Shown here piece after piece: positions 1-7,225 of a DNA stretch of 64,000 nucleotides. The translations under genes and the position numbers were made by a program. The stretch's first letter is position 1. Every line of letters begins with the position of its first letter. Source of the stretch: Palsa-892 sp035295845 (GTDB taxonomy: Bacteria > Pseudomonadota > Alphaproteobacteria > Rhizobiales > Xanthobacteraceae); NCBI GenBank assembly GCA_035295845.1, contig DATGIF010000034.1, positions 31,219-95,218 of the forward strand, given 5' to 3'. Under the pieces are notes generated by a model, which worked only from the letters and a program-made list of their open reading frames with translations, was not told where the DNA came from and made no database searches.

Positions 1-1351
1 CAACGATCGAGGATCGCGGCAATGCGGTCGGTGCGATGCGATCGAGCACCTCCTGCGGAATGGTGATGCGGTCGAGCGCTGCCTTGGCATTGTCGGCGGC
101 GTCAATCGTGACCGCGCTCCAGCGCAAGCTGGCGTCGCTGCGTGCCATCGCCGTGAACACATGCGTGCCGATCCGCTTGTCGGGGTCGCGGATCGTCACC
201 GGGACTTCGATGGTCGTGTCGAACACCTCGCCGCCCCCGTCCGGCGCCGGTTTATGCGTGTTGCGCCGGACGTAAAGCTTCTGCGTTGCACGGCTGATGT
301 AAACCGAGACCGGCTCAAGCGCGAGCTTTGCCTCGTTTGCTGCCTTGGCGGTGTCGGCCTTTCTTTTCTCAGCCGCCTTGGCAGCATCCTTTGTCGCAGC
401 AAGTGCGTCGAGCTTCGGGTTGGCGTCGGCCCTGGCGGCATCGAGTTGCGTCGCCAAGTCCGCGGCTTTAGCGATGGCCTTCTGCTTGAAATCTTCGGCC
501 CGCGCCCTGTCCTCGTCCGTCTTGGCGGCGGCGATCGCCTTATCGGCGTTGGCGAGCTCGGATTCGGCCCGAGTCTTGAGCCCCTCGAGCTTGAGCAGCG
601 ACGACTTCAGCAACCCCATCTCGCGCGGCGCTTTCGCGGCGGCCTTCTTCGCCTCGTCGGCCACCCTGGCGGCCTCAATCGCCTCGCGGACGAGGGCCTC
701 GGCCTTGGACGGCGCCGCCGCGAGAGCGTCTTGGTTCGGCACGAACAGCGCCGGATGAGAGAATTCGACCGGCTCGACGTCGTTCGGCGAGATGATTATC
801 CGCATCCCGATCCGCGTCTTGTCGAACAGCTTTTCGGCAAAATCAAAAGGCATCCGCACGCAGCCATGCGAAGCCGCGTATCCGGGCAGCGGCCCGCCGT
901 GCAGCGCGATGCCGTTCCAGGTGATGCGCTGCATGTTGGGCATCCAGGCATCGTCGTACATGGTCGAGTGGTGGTCCTTGTCCTTCTCGATGAGGGCGAA
1001 AACGCCGGCCGGCGTTTCGCGTCCCGTGGTGCCGGTCGATACCGGCGCGCGAAAAATCCAGCCGTCGGCATCGTAGAACGTCACTTGCTGTGATTTGATC
1101 GAGACGATCGCCATGATCGGCTCGCCTGCATCGCGCGGCGCCGTCGCTTCGGTGACCCGAGCGGGCCGCTCCTCTTTAGTAACGGCATCAGCGGTCAGTG
1201 CGACCAGCGCGGCCATCGCTGCGAGAACAACAATAGCGGGAGTTCCCCAACACCACACCGGTTTGGTGGATTGCCCCGCCTTAAATCGATTGATCATGCG
1301 CTGCCCTGTTGCGTGTCCGCGCTGGCTGGTCGTCGCGTCAAATCGCTTCAT
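1..1351 (-). CDS. L,D-transpeptidase (YkuD fold) with coiled-coil C-terminal part, cut by window edge
   Basis: The protein would form or edit 3-3 peptidoglycan cross-links, or attach proteins to peptidoglycan, in the periplasm. A hydrophobic segment near residues 32-53 acts as signal anchor. The YkuD catalytic motif HGGPLPGYAASHGCVRMP follows, with catalytic Cys in SHGCVR. After it comes a long Ala/Lys/Asp/Glu-rich stretch of coiled-coil type, then a beta-rich segment. The frame is still open at base 1, so at least 450 residues are present and the C terminus is missing. The start could be the ATG at 1351, an in-frame ATG at 1366 or one at 1297; a GAGAG stretch lies just before 1351. It is the first gene left of tRNA-Gln. 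Family assignment is firm; the role of the tail is unknown. Confidence 0.85.
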   Translation of the reverse strand, partial: MKRFDATTSQRGHATGQRMINRFKAGQSTKPVWCWGTPAIVVLAAMAALVALTADAVTKEERPARVTEATAPRDAGEPIMAIVSIKSQQVTFYDADGWIFRAPVSTGTTGRETPAGVFALIEKDKDHHSTMYDDAWMPNMQRITWNGIALHGGPLPGYAASHGCVRMPFDFAEKLFDKTRIGMRIIISPNDVEPVEFSHPALFVPNQDALAAAPSKAEALVREAIEAARVADEAKKAAAKAPREMGLLKSSLLKLEGLKTRAESELANADKAIAAAKTDEDRARAEDFKQKAIAKAADLATQLDAARADANPKLDALAATKDAAKAAEKRKADTAKAANEAKLALEPVSVYISRATQKLYVRRNTHKPAPDGGGEVFDTTIEVPVTIRDPDKRIGTHVFTAMARSDASLRWSAVTIDAADNAKAALDRITIPQEVLDRIAPTALPRSSIV

Positions 1352-1414
1352 CTCTCTCAGGGGCATGATAATTTGTTACATCCGCTCAAGCTACAGCAGA
1401 GCGGCCGAGTGGTA

Positions 1415-1488
1415 TGGCTGGGGGACTAGGATTCGAACCTAGATTCTCGGAGTCAGAGTCCGATGTTCTACCGTTGAACTATCCCCCA
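1415..1488 (-). tRNA. tRNA-Gln (anticodon CTG)
   Basis: Read on the minus strand, a 7-bp acceptor stem (TGGGGGA with TCCCCCA), a D arm, a 5-bp anticodon stem TCGGA/TCCGA closing the loop CTCTGAC (anticodon CTG), and a T arm with GGTTCGAATCC fold into a cloverleaf. The discriminator base is G and the 3' CCA is encoded. Anticodon CTG reads CAG (Gln). It lies between the L,D-transpeptidase and the outer-membrane protein genes, all on the minus strand. Confidence 0.93.
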
Positions 1489-1569
1489 ACGGATATTCGC
1501 GCCTACCGTTGGCGCGCCGGTTCTAGCTTGTCCCTCGCAAAGTCCGCAAGCAGTGGTTTGCCGCCGGCC

Positions 1570-1603
1570 AAAATCAAAACCCCGGGCCGATTGTGGCCCG
1601 GGG
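1570..1603 (-). terminator. Rho-independent terminator of the outer-membrane protein gene
   Basis: A perfect 9-bp GC-rich stem (CCCCGGGCC paired with GGCCCGGGG, bases 1580-1588 and 1595-1603) with a 6-nt loop is followed on the minus strand by TTTTGATTTT. It sits about 28 bases after the stop of the minus-strand barrel gene. Confidence 0.85.
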
Positions 1604-1630
1604 CTGCATCCGACAACTCGCGCGGAAGCG

Positions 1631-2296
1631 TCAGAACTTGTAGTTCAAACCTGCCCGCACGACGTTTTCCTTGACCTTCACATTGGCGCCGCAGGCCGGG
1701 CAATTGAGCGTGCCAAGATCGACGTAAAGGTATTCGGCCTTGACCGTCCAGTTCGGTGCGAATGCGTATTCGGCACCGCCGCCGACGGTCCAACCCGTCC
1801 GCGTGTCGCTCGCCGAGCCGACGCCCGGAATATTCGCCTTGACCTCGCTGAACGCCGCGCCGCCCGTCACGTAGGGCATGAAGCGGTCGAACGCGTAGCC
1901 GAGGCGGCCGCGCACGGTGCTCAACCAATTGCTTTTCGTTTGGCAAACACCTGCGACGCATACGCCGTTGCTCTTGACGTCTTGCCAATCGAAGTCGCCT
2001 TCGAGGCCGAGCACGGTCTGGCCGATTTGATAATTGTAGCCGAGCGTGCCGCCGACGAGGCCGCCGCTGGTGTCGATATGGTTGGCACCGGCGGCGCCGA
2101 AGTCAAAGCGCGACGAGCCCCAGCCATAGCCGGCGTTGATACCGGCATAAAAACCGGTCCAATCGAAGACACGGAGTGGCGGCGCCTTGACCGGATATTC
2201 AGGCGGCGGACGGCGCGGCAAATCGGCGGCGTTGGCCGCTTGTGCGGCCATGGCGAATGCCAGAATCGCGGTCATGGAGAAGAATACGCGGCTCAT
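1631..2296 (-). CDS. Outer-membrane beta-barrel protein, Omp25/RopB-like porin family
   Basis: This 221-residue protein has a clear signal peptide (MSRVFFSMTAILAFAMAAQA, cleaved near ANA-ADL). The Pro-rich linker and the DWTGFYAGINAGYGWG motif that follow are typical of the OmpA-like 8-strand barrels of Rhizobiales (Omp25, Omp31, RopB). Alternating aromatic/polar strands run to a C-terminal ...NYKF, the terminal Phe expected by the Bam machinery. Two close cysteine pairs (CVAGVC and CPAC) lie in predicted loops and could form disulfides. The start at 2296 is chosen over an upstream in-frame codon because CGGAGGGCAG precedes it and the signal peptide begins there. Likely a structural or small-solute surface protein. 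Confidence 0.88.
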   Translation of the reverse strand: MSRVFFSMTAILAFAMAAQAANAADLPRRPPPEYPVKAPPLRVFDWTGFYAGINAGYGWGSSRFDFGAAGANHIDTSGGLVGGTLGYNYQIGQTVLGLEGDFDWQDVKSNGVCVAGVCQTKSNWLSTVRGRLGYAFDRFMPYVTGGAAFSEVKANIPGVGSASDTRTGWTVGGGAEYAFAPNWTVKAEYLYVDLGTLNCPACGANVKVKENVVRAGLNYKF

Positions 2297-2405
2297 AACT
2301 CTGCCCTCCGTTCGAACGAAAAGATCAAACTCCCCGATTTTGTTGACCATCCGAATAGCCACGCATTGCGGCTCCGGTCTGGCCACTCTTGGGCGTTCTT
2401 GTGAA

Positions 2406-2431
2406 CGGCCCGGCGTACGAACGCCGGGCCG
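2406..2431 (-). terminator. Strong hairpin after the DUF1236 gene
   Basis: An 11-bp perfect inverted repeat (CGGCCCGGCGT and ACGCCGGGCCG) with a 4-nt loop lies just beyond the stop at 2437 on the minus strand. No clean T-run follows, so it may be a terminator or an mRNA 3'-end stabiliser. Confidence 0.55.
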
Positions 2432-2436
2432 CCCGG

Positions 2437-2823
2437 TTATTCGGTGATGACGTCGACGACCTGGCTCGTCTCGGGATCCACAAGCACAAGCTGGTTATTG
2501 ACGTAGATGTAGCGGTACCGCTTCAACACCGGCACGTCGACATAGACGTCCTCGGGAAAGGTCGAGAGCTCGACCGAGCCCGGAGGTATCGGCGCGCCGA
2601 CCTCATAGCGCACGCCCGGCGCCGGCCGCACAACCACCGCAGGCGCCGTTTGGCGCTCACGCGTCACCGTACGGTAAATCGTGGTGCGCTGCTCGGGCGA
2701 AAGCCGATAGGGTCCGGTGGTTTCCTTGGTCACCGTCGTCGTGATGGTGCTCTGCGCCATCGCCACCGGCGAAACGGCCGCGAGTGCCGCAATCAAGGCG
2801 GAAGTGCGAATAAGCGAATTCAT
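2437..2823 (-). CDS. Secreted DUF1236-family protein
   Basis: The product is 128 residues with a signal peptide (MNSLIRTSALIAALAAVSPV, cleavage after AMA). The rest has the features of DUF1236 proteins, which are common in Rhizobiales: a YRLSPEQRTTIYRTV helix, a GAPIPPGSVEL segment, and a VPVLKRYRYIYVNNQLVLVDPETSQVVDVI ending. DUF1236 proteins are exported and of unknown function; the C-terminal motif resembles a small fold found in many rhizobial periplasmic proteins. A GAGGGAACC ribosome site precedes the ATG at 2823. It lies upstream of, and is read in the same direction as, the barrel gene, separated by a hairpin, so it is probably a separate transcript. Confidence 0.8.
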   Translation of the reverse strand: MNSLIRTSALIAALAAVSPVAMAQSTITTTVTKETTGPYRLSPEQRTTIYRTVTRERQTAPAVVVRPAPGVRYEVGAPIPPGSVELSTFPEDVYVDVPVLKRYRYIYVNNQLVLVDPETSQVVDVITE

Positions 2824-2910
2824 GGTTCCCTCGCGCGTTGATGAGAAACTGCCTCTCAACGCAGGAAGGAAAAATTGGTTCCCGGCAACGGCGGAAAGCC
2901 TTGAAAAGCC

Positions 2911-3513
2911 TTAACCTTTGAATGTCGGCTGCCGCGGGTGAACCGCGTCGGCAAATTCCGGAAAGCTTTTCCAGGCCGGTTCCGGAAAATTGCCGCCGGC
3001 GCGGGGCGCATAGGCGGATTCCTCGACAAGTTTCATCGTCGGAATGTAGCGCGGGCAGTTGGGAAAGATCACGCGCGCCGTCACCCGCACGATCAACTGC
3101 GCTCCGACCGTCTGCGCGAGCAAGGGATCATCGGAAGAAATGACGGCGCTGCCGTTGACGCGCAGCCGCCGCGGCTTTTCGAAGTCGAGGAAAAGCAGGC
3201 CGACTTCGGGATTGACCGCGATATTGCCAAGGCTCTTGAACATCCCGTTGCCGTCAAAATCGGGGAAGACCAGTTCGGAGGGACCGGCTACGCGCACGAA
3301 GCCCGGCGCCCCGCCCTTGAACGAGCAGTCTGGACGGCCTTCGCTGTCCGCGGTCGCAAGAAAAAAGCAGCGCCCCTGTTCGATGAACGCTTTGTCGCTC
3401 TCGGTGAATTGCGTGCGCGTGATTACCTGTTCCTCCCGGTCGGCGATCTTGCGGCTCTGGAATTGGTCCTGCAGCCGGCGATTTCCTTCGTGATAAAGCT
3501 TGGAGCCCGTCAT
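2911..3513 (-). CDS. Pyridoxamine 5'-phosphate oxidase-fold flavin protein
   Basis: This 200-residue protein has the split-barrel flavin-binding fold: TESDKAFIEQGRCFFLATADSEGRPDCSFKGG near the N terminus, then PDFDGNGMFKSLGNIAVNPEVGLLFLDFEKPRRLRVNG. The latter is the FMN/dimer core seen in PNPOx-like and general stress FMN proteins. The C-terminal NCPRYIPTMK is typical of the YwfA-like subgroup annotated as pyridoxamine 5'-phosphate oxidase family. It lacks the substrate residues of true PdxH, so a role in B6 synthesis is unlikely; flavin or F420-type reduction of an unknown substrate is more plausible. The ATG at 3513 has AGAGGAA upstream. It is monocistronic and divergent from the next gene. 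Confidence 0.75.
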   Translation of the reverse strand: MTGSKLYHEGNRRLQDQFQSRKIADREEQVITRTQFTESDKAFIEQGRCFFLATADSEGRPDCSFKGGAPGFVRVAGPSELVFPDFDGNGMFKSLGNIAVNPEVGLLFLDFEKPRRLRVNGSAVISSDDPLLAQTVGAQLIVRVTARVIFPNCPRYIPTMKLVEESAYAPRAGGNFPEPAWKSFPEFADAVHPRQPTFKG

Positions 3514-3661
3514 GAAAGTTCCTCTTCTGGGATCGCAGGCAGATATGGATGTACCATTATACTCCTGGCGATCGGTTTGGAGCGCCCAGGAATAGGGCGG
3601 GAATAAATACGGCGATCGGCGGTTCGACGGATTGGGTAGAGGCACGTTCTGGAGGACATCG

Positions 3662-4285
3662 ATGAATCGCAAAATCAAATGGGGGCTTGTCGCCGTTGCG
3701 GCGCTCGCGCTTGCCGTTGCCATTATCGCCCTGACCGCGGCGGAGGAACAGATGGTGCGCGTGCGCGGCACCATCGATGCCGTTGACGGCCAGACGATCA
3801 TGGTGACTGCACGGGACGGTGCCAAACTCACCATCAAGCTCGCCGACAATGTGGCGGTGGTCGGCGTCGTCAAGGCAACGATGTCCGATATCAAGGCGGG
3901 GAGTTATGTCGGCGTTGCTGGCATGCCGCAGGAGGACGGCAGTCAGCGCGCGCTCGAAGTGCTGATCTTCCCCGACGCGATGCGCGGGCTCGCCGAAGGC
4001 TTCCGGCCATGGGATTTGCGGCCGAACAGCACCATGACCAACGCAACCGTTGCTGCACTCGTGGTCAAGGTCGATGGTTCAACGATGACGCTGAAGTACA
4101 AGGACGGCGAAAAGACCATTCTCGTCCCGCCCGATGTACCGGTCGTGACCTATGTAACCGGCGAAAAAAGCGAATTGAAGCCGGGCGCCAAGATCTTCAT
4201 CGCCGGCGCCCCCAGACAGTCGGACGGAAACTTGCTCGCGGCCCGTATCGGTGTCGGGCGCGACGGCCTTACGCCGCCGATGTGA
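3662..4285 (+). CDS. Exported or membrane-anchored protein of unknown function with two related beta domains
   Basis: The protein has 207 residues. A hydrophobic segment (residues 6-27) forms a signal peptide or anchor. Two similar units follow: VRVRGTIDAVDGQTIMVTARDGAKLTIKL...VGVVKATMSDIKAGSYVGVAG and ATVAALVVKVDGSTMTLKYKDGEKTILV...VTYVTGEKSELKPGAKIFIAG. Each looks like a DUF5666-type beta-barrel (OB-like) repeat, which suggests an internal duplication. Related rhizobial proteins are sometimes labelled 'metal ABC transporter permease'. The sequence has only one N-terminal hydrophobic segment, so that name does not fit. The start is the ATG after GGAGGACATCG. A terminator follows directly. 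Confidence 0.6.
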   Translation: MNRKIKWGLVAVAALALAVAIIALTAAEEQMVRVRGTIDAVDGQTIMVTARDGAKLTIKLADNVAVVGVVKATMSDIKAGSYVGVAGMPQEDGSQRALEVLIFPDAMRGLAEGFRPWDLRPNSTMTNATVAALVVKVDGSTMTLKYKDGEKTILVPPDVPVVTYVTGEKSELKPGAKIFIAGAPRQSDGNLLAARIGVGRDGLTPPM

Positions 4286-4297
4286 TCCGAAAAAATT

Positions 4298-4324
4298 GCG
4301 CGGCCCGCAAGGGTCGCGCTTTTT
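4298..4324 (+). terminator. Rho-independent terminator
   Basis: A 9-bp stem (GCGCGGCCC with GGGTCGCGC, one G-U pair) closed by a GCAA tetraloop is followed by five T's. It starts 13 bases after the stop at 4285. Confidence 0.85.
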
Positions 4325-4347
4325 GTTCCGGTCACAGCAAACGGATT

Positions 4348-4509
4348 TCAGAACACCGCGAGATAACGCAAGAGCGAAAGAATGCCGATGATGATGACGA
4401 TAACTCGCACGATCTGCTTCGTGCGGCGATCGAGCGGAAGCATGTTGACGAGATAAAGCACGAGAACGATGACGAGAACGGTGATCAGGAGGCTGATGAG
4501 CGTCGACAT
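4348..4509 (-). CDS. Small membrane protein (53 aa), Thivi_2564-like
   Basis: The ORF begins MSTLISLLITVLVIVLVLYL, continues with the charged turn NMLPLDRRTKQ, and ends in a second hydrophobic helix (IVRVIVIIIGILSLLRYLAVF). It is therefore a two-helix hairpin membrane protein. A strong ribosome site (GGAGGG, 9 bases before the ATG at 4509) supports real translation. The pattern of two helices around 'LPLD..TK' matches a small family named after Thivi_2564, of unknown function; that naming is from memory and is tentative. It is convergent with the gene to its left and separated from it by a terminator. Confidence 0.72.
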   Translation of the reverse strand: MSTLISLLITVLVIVLVLYLVNMLPLDRRTKQIVRVIVIIIGILSLLRYLAVF

Positions 4510-5014
4510 GCGGGCTTCCCTCCGTTGCGGGTGAGCGCGTCACGCCGATACCCCCTGCGGCCCCGGCGCCCGTAACGCCGGGGCGAGGCCGGCGGCACGG
4601 AAAAGGGAGGTTGCTCGATCCGCCGGCATTACTCAAACGAAAAACGCCCGGGCTCCACGGGGTGCTGCCGCGAAGAATGGAGCCAGCAGCGGGGACGCCG
4701 GTATTTCGGTGCGAGTCGCCATGAAAGCGCGCTGATTTGGTAATGACGGCTATCGTTTCGCACGTTAACTGTCGCGCCGAGGCGATTGATCCATTCGAAG
4801 GCGTGAAGATAAATCCATGATTTTTCTGCAAAAATCGACACCCGCGCGAACCGTCGCGGCGCTGCGGTTTTTTTGCTCACGAATATGACGCGGCTGCTTT
4901 CCCGGCTTGAATTTCCGCCGGTTCTGGTGCGGTATTGCCGCACGAAGAGCTCTGACCTGGGTGCATCCAGCGCCGCGGCCGAGCGACTTCCGATGCGCTA
5001 TCAAGGAGGCCGCA
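4510..5014. other. 505-base intergenic region between divergent genes
   Basis: No convincing gene was found. Next to the 53-aa gene lies a hairpin (GCCCCGGCG at 4560-4568 with CGCCGGGGC at 4576-4584) that would be in that gene's 5' leader. Further right is a comparatively AT-rich stretch around 4730-4840. A run of seven T's follows a weak GAACCG/CGGTTT stem near 4848-4874. Promoters for the two divergent genes must lie here, but I cannot place them. Confidence 0.5.
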
Positions 5015-5419
5015 ATGAATAGCCGTTTGATTATTGGTTTGTGCTCCATAGCCGCGCTCGGCTTTGCCGTGACGTTTTCCGCGCCCGCTTCCGCCGAGCG
5101 GGCCAAGTCCTGTTCCACGCAGTGGCGGGACATGACCAAGGACCAGAAGGGAGACCAGAAGAAGAAGGATTGGGTCGCTAATTGCGAGGCGAAAGCCGCC
5201 GCCGCCAAGGGCACTACGCCCGCGACGACCCCGACGACGACGCCCTCCACGGCGGGCGGCACCACGGGCAAGCCGGGACGGCTGGCGATGTACGCCCGCG
5301 AGCGCGCTTGCGGCAAGGAATGGCGCGAGGCGAAGGCGGCGGGCAAGATCGAGAAGGGTCAGACCTGGCCGAAATACTGGCACGAGTGCGACCAGCGCAT
5401 GAAGGCGCAGGGAATGTGA
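5015..5419 (+). CDS. Small secreted basic protein with Thr/Pro linker (unknown, PsiF-like features)
   Basis: The protein has 134 residues with a signal peptide ending APASA-ERAK. Two similar modules flank a Thr/Pro/Gly-rich linker (about residues 67-88): an N-terminal SCSTQWRDMTKDQKGDQKKKDWVANCEAK and a C-terminal RACGKEWREAKAAGKIEKGQTWPKYWHECDQRMK. Each holds two cysteines about 20-26 residues apart with W and K/R repeats, so each may form one disulfide-bonded helical pair. The pattern resembles the phosphate-starvation PsiF repeat only loosely. AAGGAGG precedes the ATG at 5015. Function is unknown. Confidence 0.7.
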   Translation: MNSRLIIGLCSIAALGFAVTFSAPASAERAKSCSTQWRDMTKDQKGDQKKKDWVANCEAKAAAAKGTTPATTPTTTPSTAGGTTGKPGRLAMYARERACGKEWREAKAAGKIEKGQTWPKYWHECDQRMKAQGM

Positions 5420-5485
5420 TTTGCGCAGGCCGCGGCGGAGATAAGTCGCTCTGCCGCGGCTAAGCGGTTTCCCTGCTGATGTAAC

Positions 5486-5515
5486 AATGCGGCGGCAAAC
5501 AGCCGCCGCATTTTT
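5486..5515 (+). terminator. Rho-independent terminator between convergent genes
   Basis: A perfect 11-bp stem (AATGCGGCGGC with GCCGCCGCATT), a 5-nt loop and TTTTT then CATTT on the plus strand. It ends transcripts from the small secreted protein gene and may also end the convergent YidB-like gene. A second inverted repeat (GCCGCGGC, about 5430 and 5453) lies upstream. Confidence 0.8.
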
Positions 5516-5862
5516 CATTTCTTCTGGATTGTCCCGTTCGGGCTCGCCTGATCGACCGCGTCCGGCAAATATTTCGCGAGAATGTCGAGCGCCTGATCGA
5601 CCGGCACGCCAAGCGAGCGCGCGATCTGCTGCAAATCCTTGTCGTTGATCGCGGCGCGCAGTTGCTCCTTGGTGACGGGGACGTTCTTGCCGTCCGAGAG
5701 CCAGGACGCGACCTGCTTGTCGAGACCCGCCTGTTGCAGTTTGTTGACGACGCCCTGTAACCCGCCGCTATTGGCGAGCACTTGCGACAGGATCGTCGGC
5801 GCCTGCTTGCCGAGTTCGCCGGCAACGCCCTTCAGCACGCCGCCCCAATCAATATTGCTCAT
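5515..5862 (-). CDS. YidB family protein (DUF937)
   Basis: The product has 115 residues and no signal peptide. It contains the YidB/DUF937 pattern: DWGGVLKGVAGELGKQAPTILSQVL, a G-rich GGLQGVVNKLQQAGLDKQVASWLSDGKNVPVTKEQLRAAI, then LQQIARSLGVPVDQALDILAKYLPDAVDQASPNG. The protein is a soluble helical protein of unknown function found in many proteobacteria. The ATG at 5862 is preferred over a TTG two codons earlier, with GGAG eight bases upstream. It is a single gene, convergent with its left neighbour. Confidence 0.85.
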   Translation of the reverse strand: MSNIDWGGVLKGVAGELGKQAPTILSQVLANSGGLQGVVNKLQQAGLDKQVASWLSDGKNVPVTKEQLRAAINDKDLQQIARSLGVPVDQALDILAKYLPDAVDQASPNGTIQKK

Positions 5863-5947
5863 AGCCAATTCTCCATGACCGTTCGGGCCGGGAGTGTAGG
5901 CGAAGCGGCCCGCGAAACAAGGCGAAAATACATGTACGCATCAGGCG

Positions 5948-6337
5948 TTACGCCGCAGTCACATATTGCGCAATGCCGCGGCCGAACGACCAGTTTTCTT
6001 TCGCGACTTCGAGCAAATTGATGAAAATATCGTCGGGTTTCAGCCCCGGCTCCTTCTGCAGCCGCTCGACGATGCGTTTGAAGAGCGCCTGCTTCTGCGC
6101 GACCGAGCGCGTGTTGCTGACGGTGATCTGGATGATCACGAGATCGTCGCTGCGCGCAATTCCAAGATAGCTTGCGCTGAAGAAAAAATTATCCGCCTCA
6201 TATTCATGCACGGTCACGAAACGGTCCTCTTCCGGCACGTCGAACGTCTCGCGGAGCGCAAGATAAATGTTCTCCGCGATCTTCTTGCGATAGGCGGCGG
6301 GCTTTCCCTTTCTCAGCGAGATTCGGACCAATGGCAT
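5948..6337 (-). CDS. Tautomerase-family protein, malonate-semialdehyde-decarboxylase-like size
   Basis: After loss of Met the protein begins with the Pro that serves as catalytic base in the tautomerase superfamily (MPLVRISLRKG). The 129-residue length, the internal EEDRF and NTRSVAQK segments and the ENWSFGRGIAQYV ending match the long tautomerases that include malonate semialdehyde decarboxylase. An Arg is kept in NTRS, but a second Arg of the characterised decarboxylase appears replaced, so I do not assign that reaction. Start 6337 has GGAGG upstream. The SDR gene ends upstream of it on the same strand with a 66-base gap, and the two may be cotranscribed. Confidence 0.78.
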   Translation of the reverse strand: MPLVRISLRKGKPAAYRKKIAENIYLALRETFDVPEEDRFVTVHEYEADNFFFSASYLGIARSDDLVIIQITVSNTRSVAQKQALFKRIVERLQKEPGLKPDDIFINLLEVAKENWSFGRGIAQYVTAA

Positions 6338-6403
6338 GCTTGCCTCCACGAGCAGACGGCCGGAGATCGGATGTAATAATGCCGGAGACCGCGGCAAGCA
6401 GGC

Positions 6404-7192
6404 TCAATAAAATCCCGGTGTCGCGCCACCGTCGACGGCAATGGCGCTGCCCTGGATGTGGCTGCCGCGCGGCGAGCACAGGAATAGCGCGAGCTCCGCG
6501 ATGTCTTCGGGCTTGGCAATTCGCCGAATGCCCTGTTTCTCGATCACGCGGCTGATGGCTTCTTCCGGCGTGATGTTCGCGGTCTTGGCGCGGCGCTGCG
6601 CCTGCTCGAAGAAGCGCTCGGTTTCCGTCAACCCCGGATGGATGACATTGACGTTCACGCCGTCCTGCTTGCCGCGGTCGGCGAGGCCCTTGGAGAAGTT
6701 GGCAAGGGCTGCATTGACCGATCCGCCGATGAGGAAGTTCTGATCCGGCGTGCGCGCCGCCCCGCCGACGATGTTGACGACATGGCCGCTCGCCGCCTTC
6801 AGCATCGGCCAGAACAGGCGGCAGAGGCGAACCGCTGCGAAGAACTTGAGCGCGTAGCCGTCGTGCCAGTCTTCGTCGATCAATTCGAGAAAATTTCCCG
6901 CCTTTGTTGCGCCGGCGGAGTTCACCAGCACATCGCAACGGCCGAAGCGCGAGGCCACAAGATCGAACAGCGCTTCGCAGCTTTCGAGCTGCCTGAGGTC
7001 GCCGGCGCAGGTGACCGTCACCGGGCCGCCGGTCTTGGCGATGGCCTCAGCGGCATTGGCGAGATTTTTCTTCGACGAGGCGGCGATCACGGTTTCGGCG
7101 CCGGCGCCCGCGAAGCTTGCCGCGATCGCGCGCCCGATGCCGCGGCTGCCGCCGGTCACCACCACGATCTTGCTGCTGAACTCGCCCTGCAT
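6404..7192 (-). CDS. SDR-fold protein with degenerate catalytic triad
   Basis: A 262-residue short-chain dehydrogenase/reductase fold. The nucleotide-binding motif TGGSRGIG lies at about residues 13-20 and NSAGA marks the NAG position. The usual active-site Ser and Tyr-xxx-Lys are not there. The strand after 'GHVVNIV' has GG where Ser is expected, and the helix GGSVNAALANFSKGLA aligns with YxASKAALxxxTRSLA with Gly for Tyr and Asn for Lys. Cofactor binding is likely kept; classical oxidoreductase chemistry is doubtful. It lies between the tautomerase and the 2OG-like gene on one strand (33-base gap to the latter's stop), so the three may form one operon. Confidence 0.85.
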   Translation of the reverse strand: MQGEFSSKIVVVTGGSRGIGRAIAASFAGAGAETVIAASSKKNLANAAEAIAKTGGPVTVTCAGDLRQLESCEALFDLVASRFGRCDVLVNSAGATKAGNFLELIDEDWHDGYALKFFAAVRLCRLFWPMLKAASGHVVNIVGGAARTPDQNFLIGGSVNAALANFSKGLADRGKQDGVNVNVIHPGLTETERFFEQAQRRAKTANITPEEAISRVIEKQGIRRIAKPEDIAELALFLCSPRGSHIQGSAIAVDGGATPGFY

Positions 7193-7225
7193 CGAAGCTC
7201 ATCCGGCCGCGGTGACGGCGCCTTG

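Noticed and set aside
1414..1674. An 86-residue ORF covering the tRNA
   Set aside because: It translates the tRNA-Gln and the terminator hairpin; it has no ribosome site.
4345..4575. A 188-residue plus-strand frame running through 4009-4575
   Set aside because: It overlaps the real gene at 3662-4285 out of frame and continues over the antisense of the 53-aa membrane protein.
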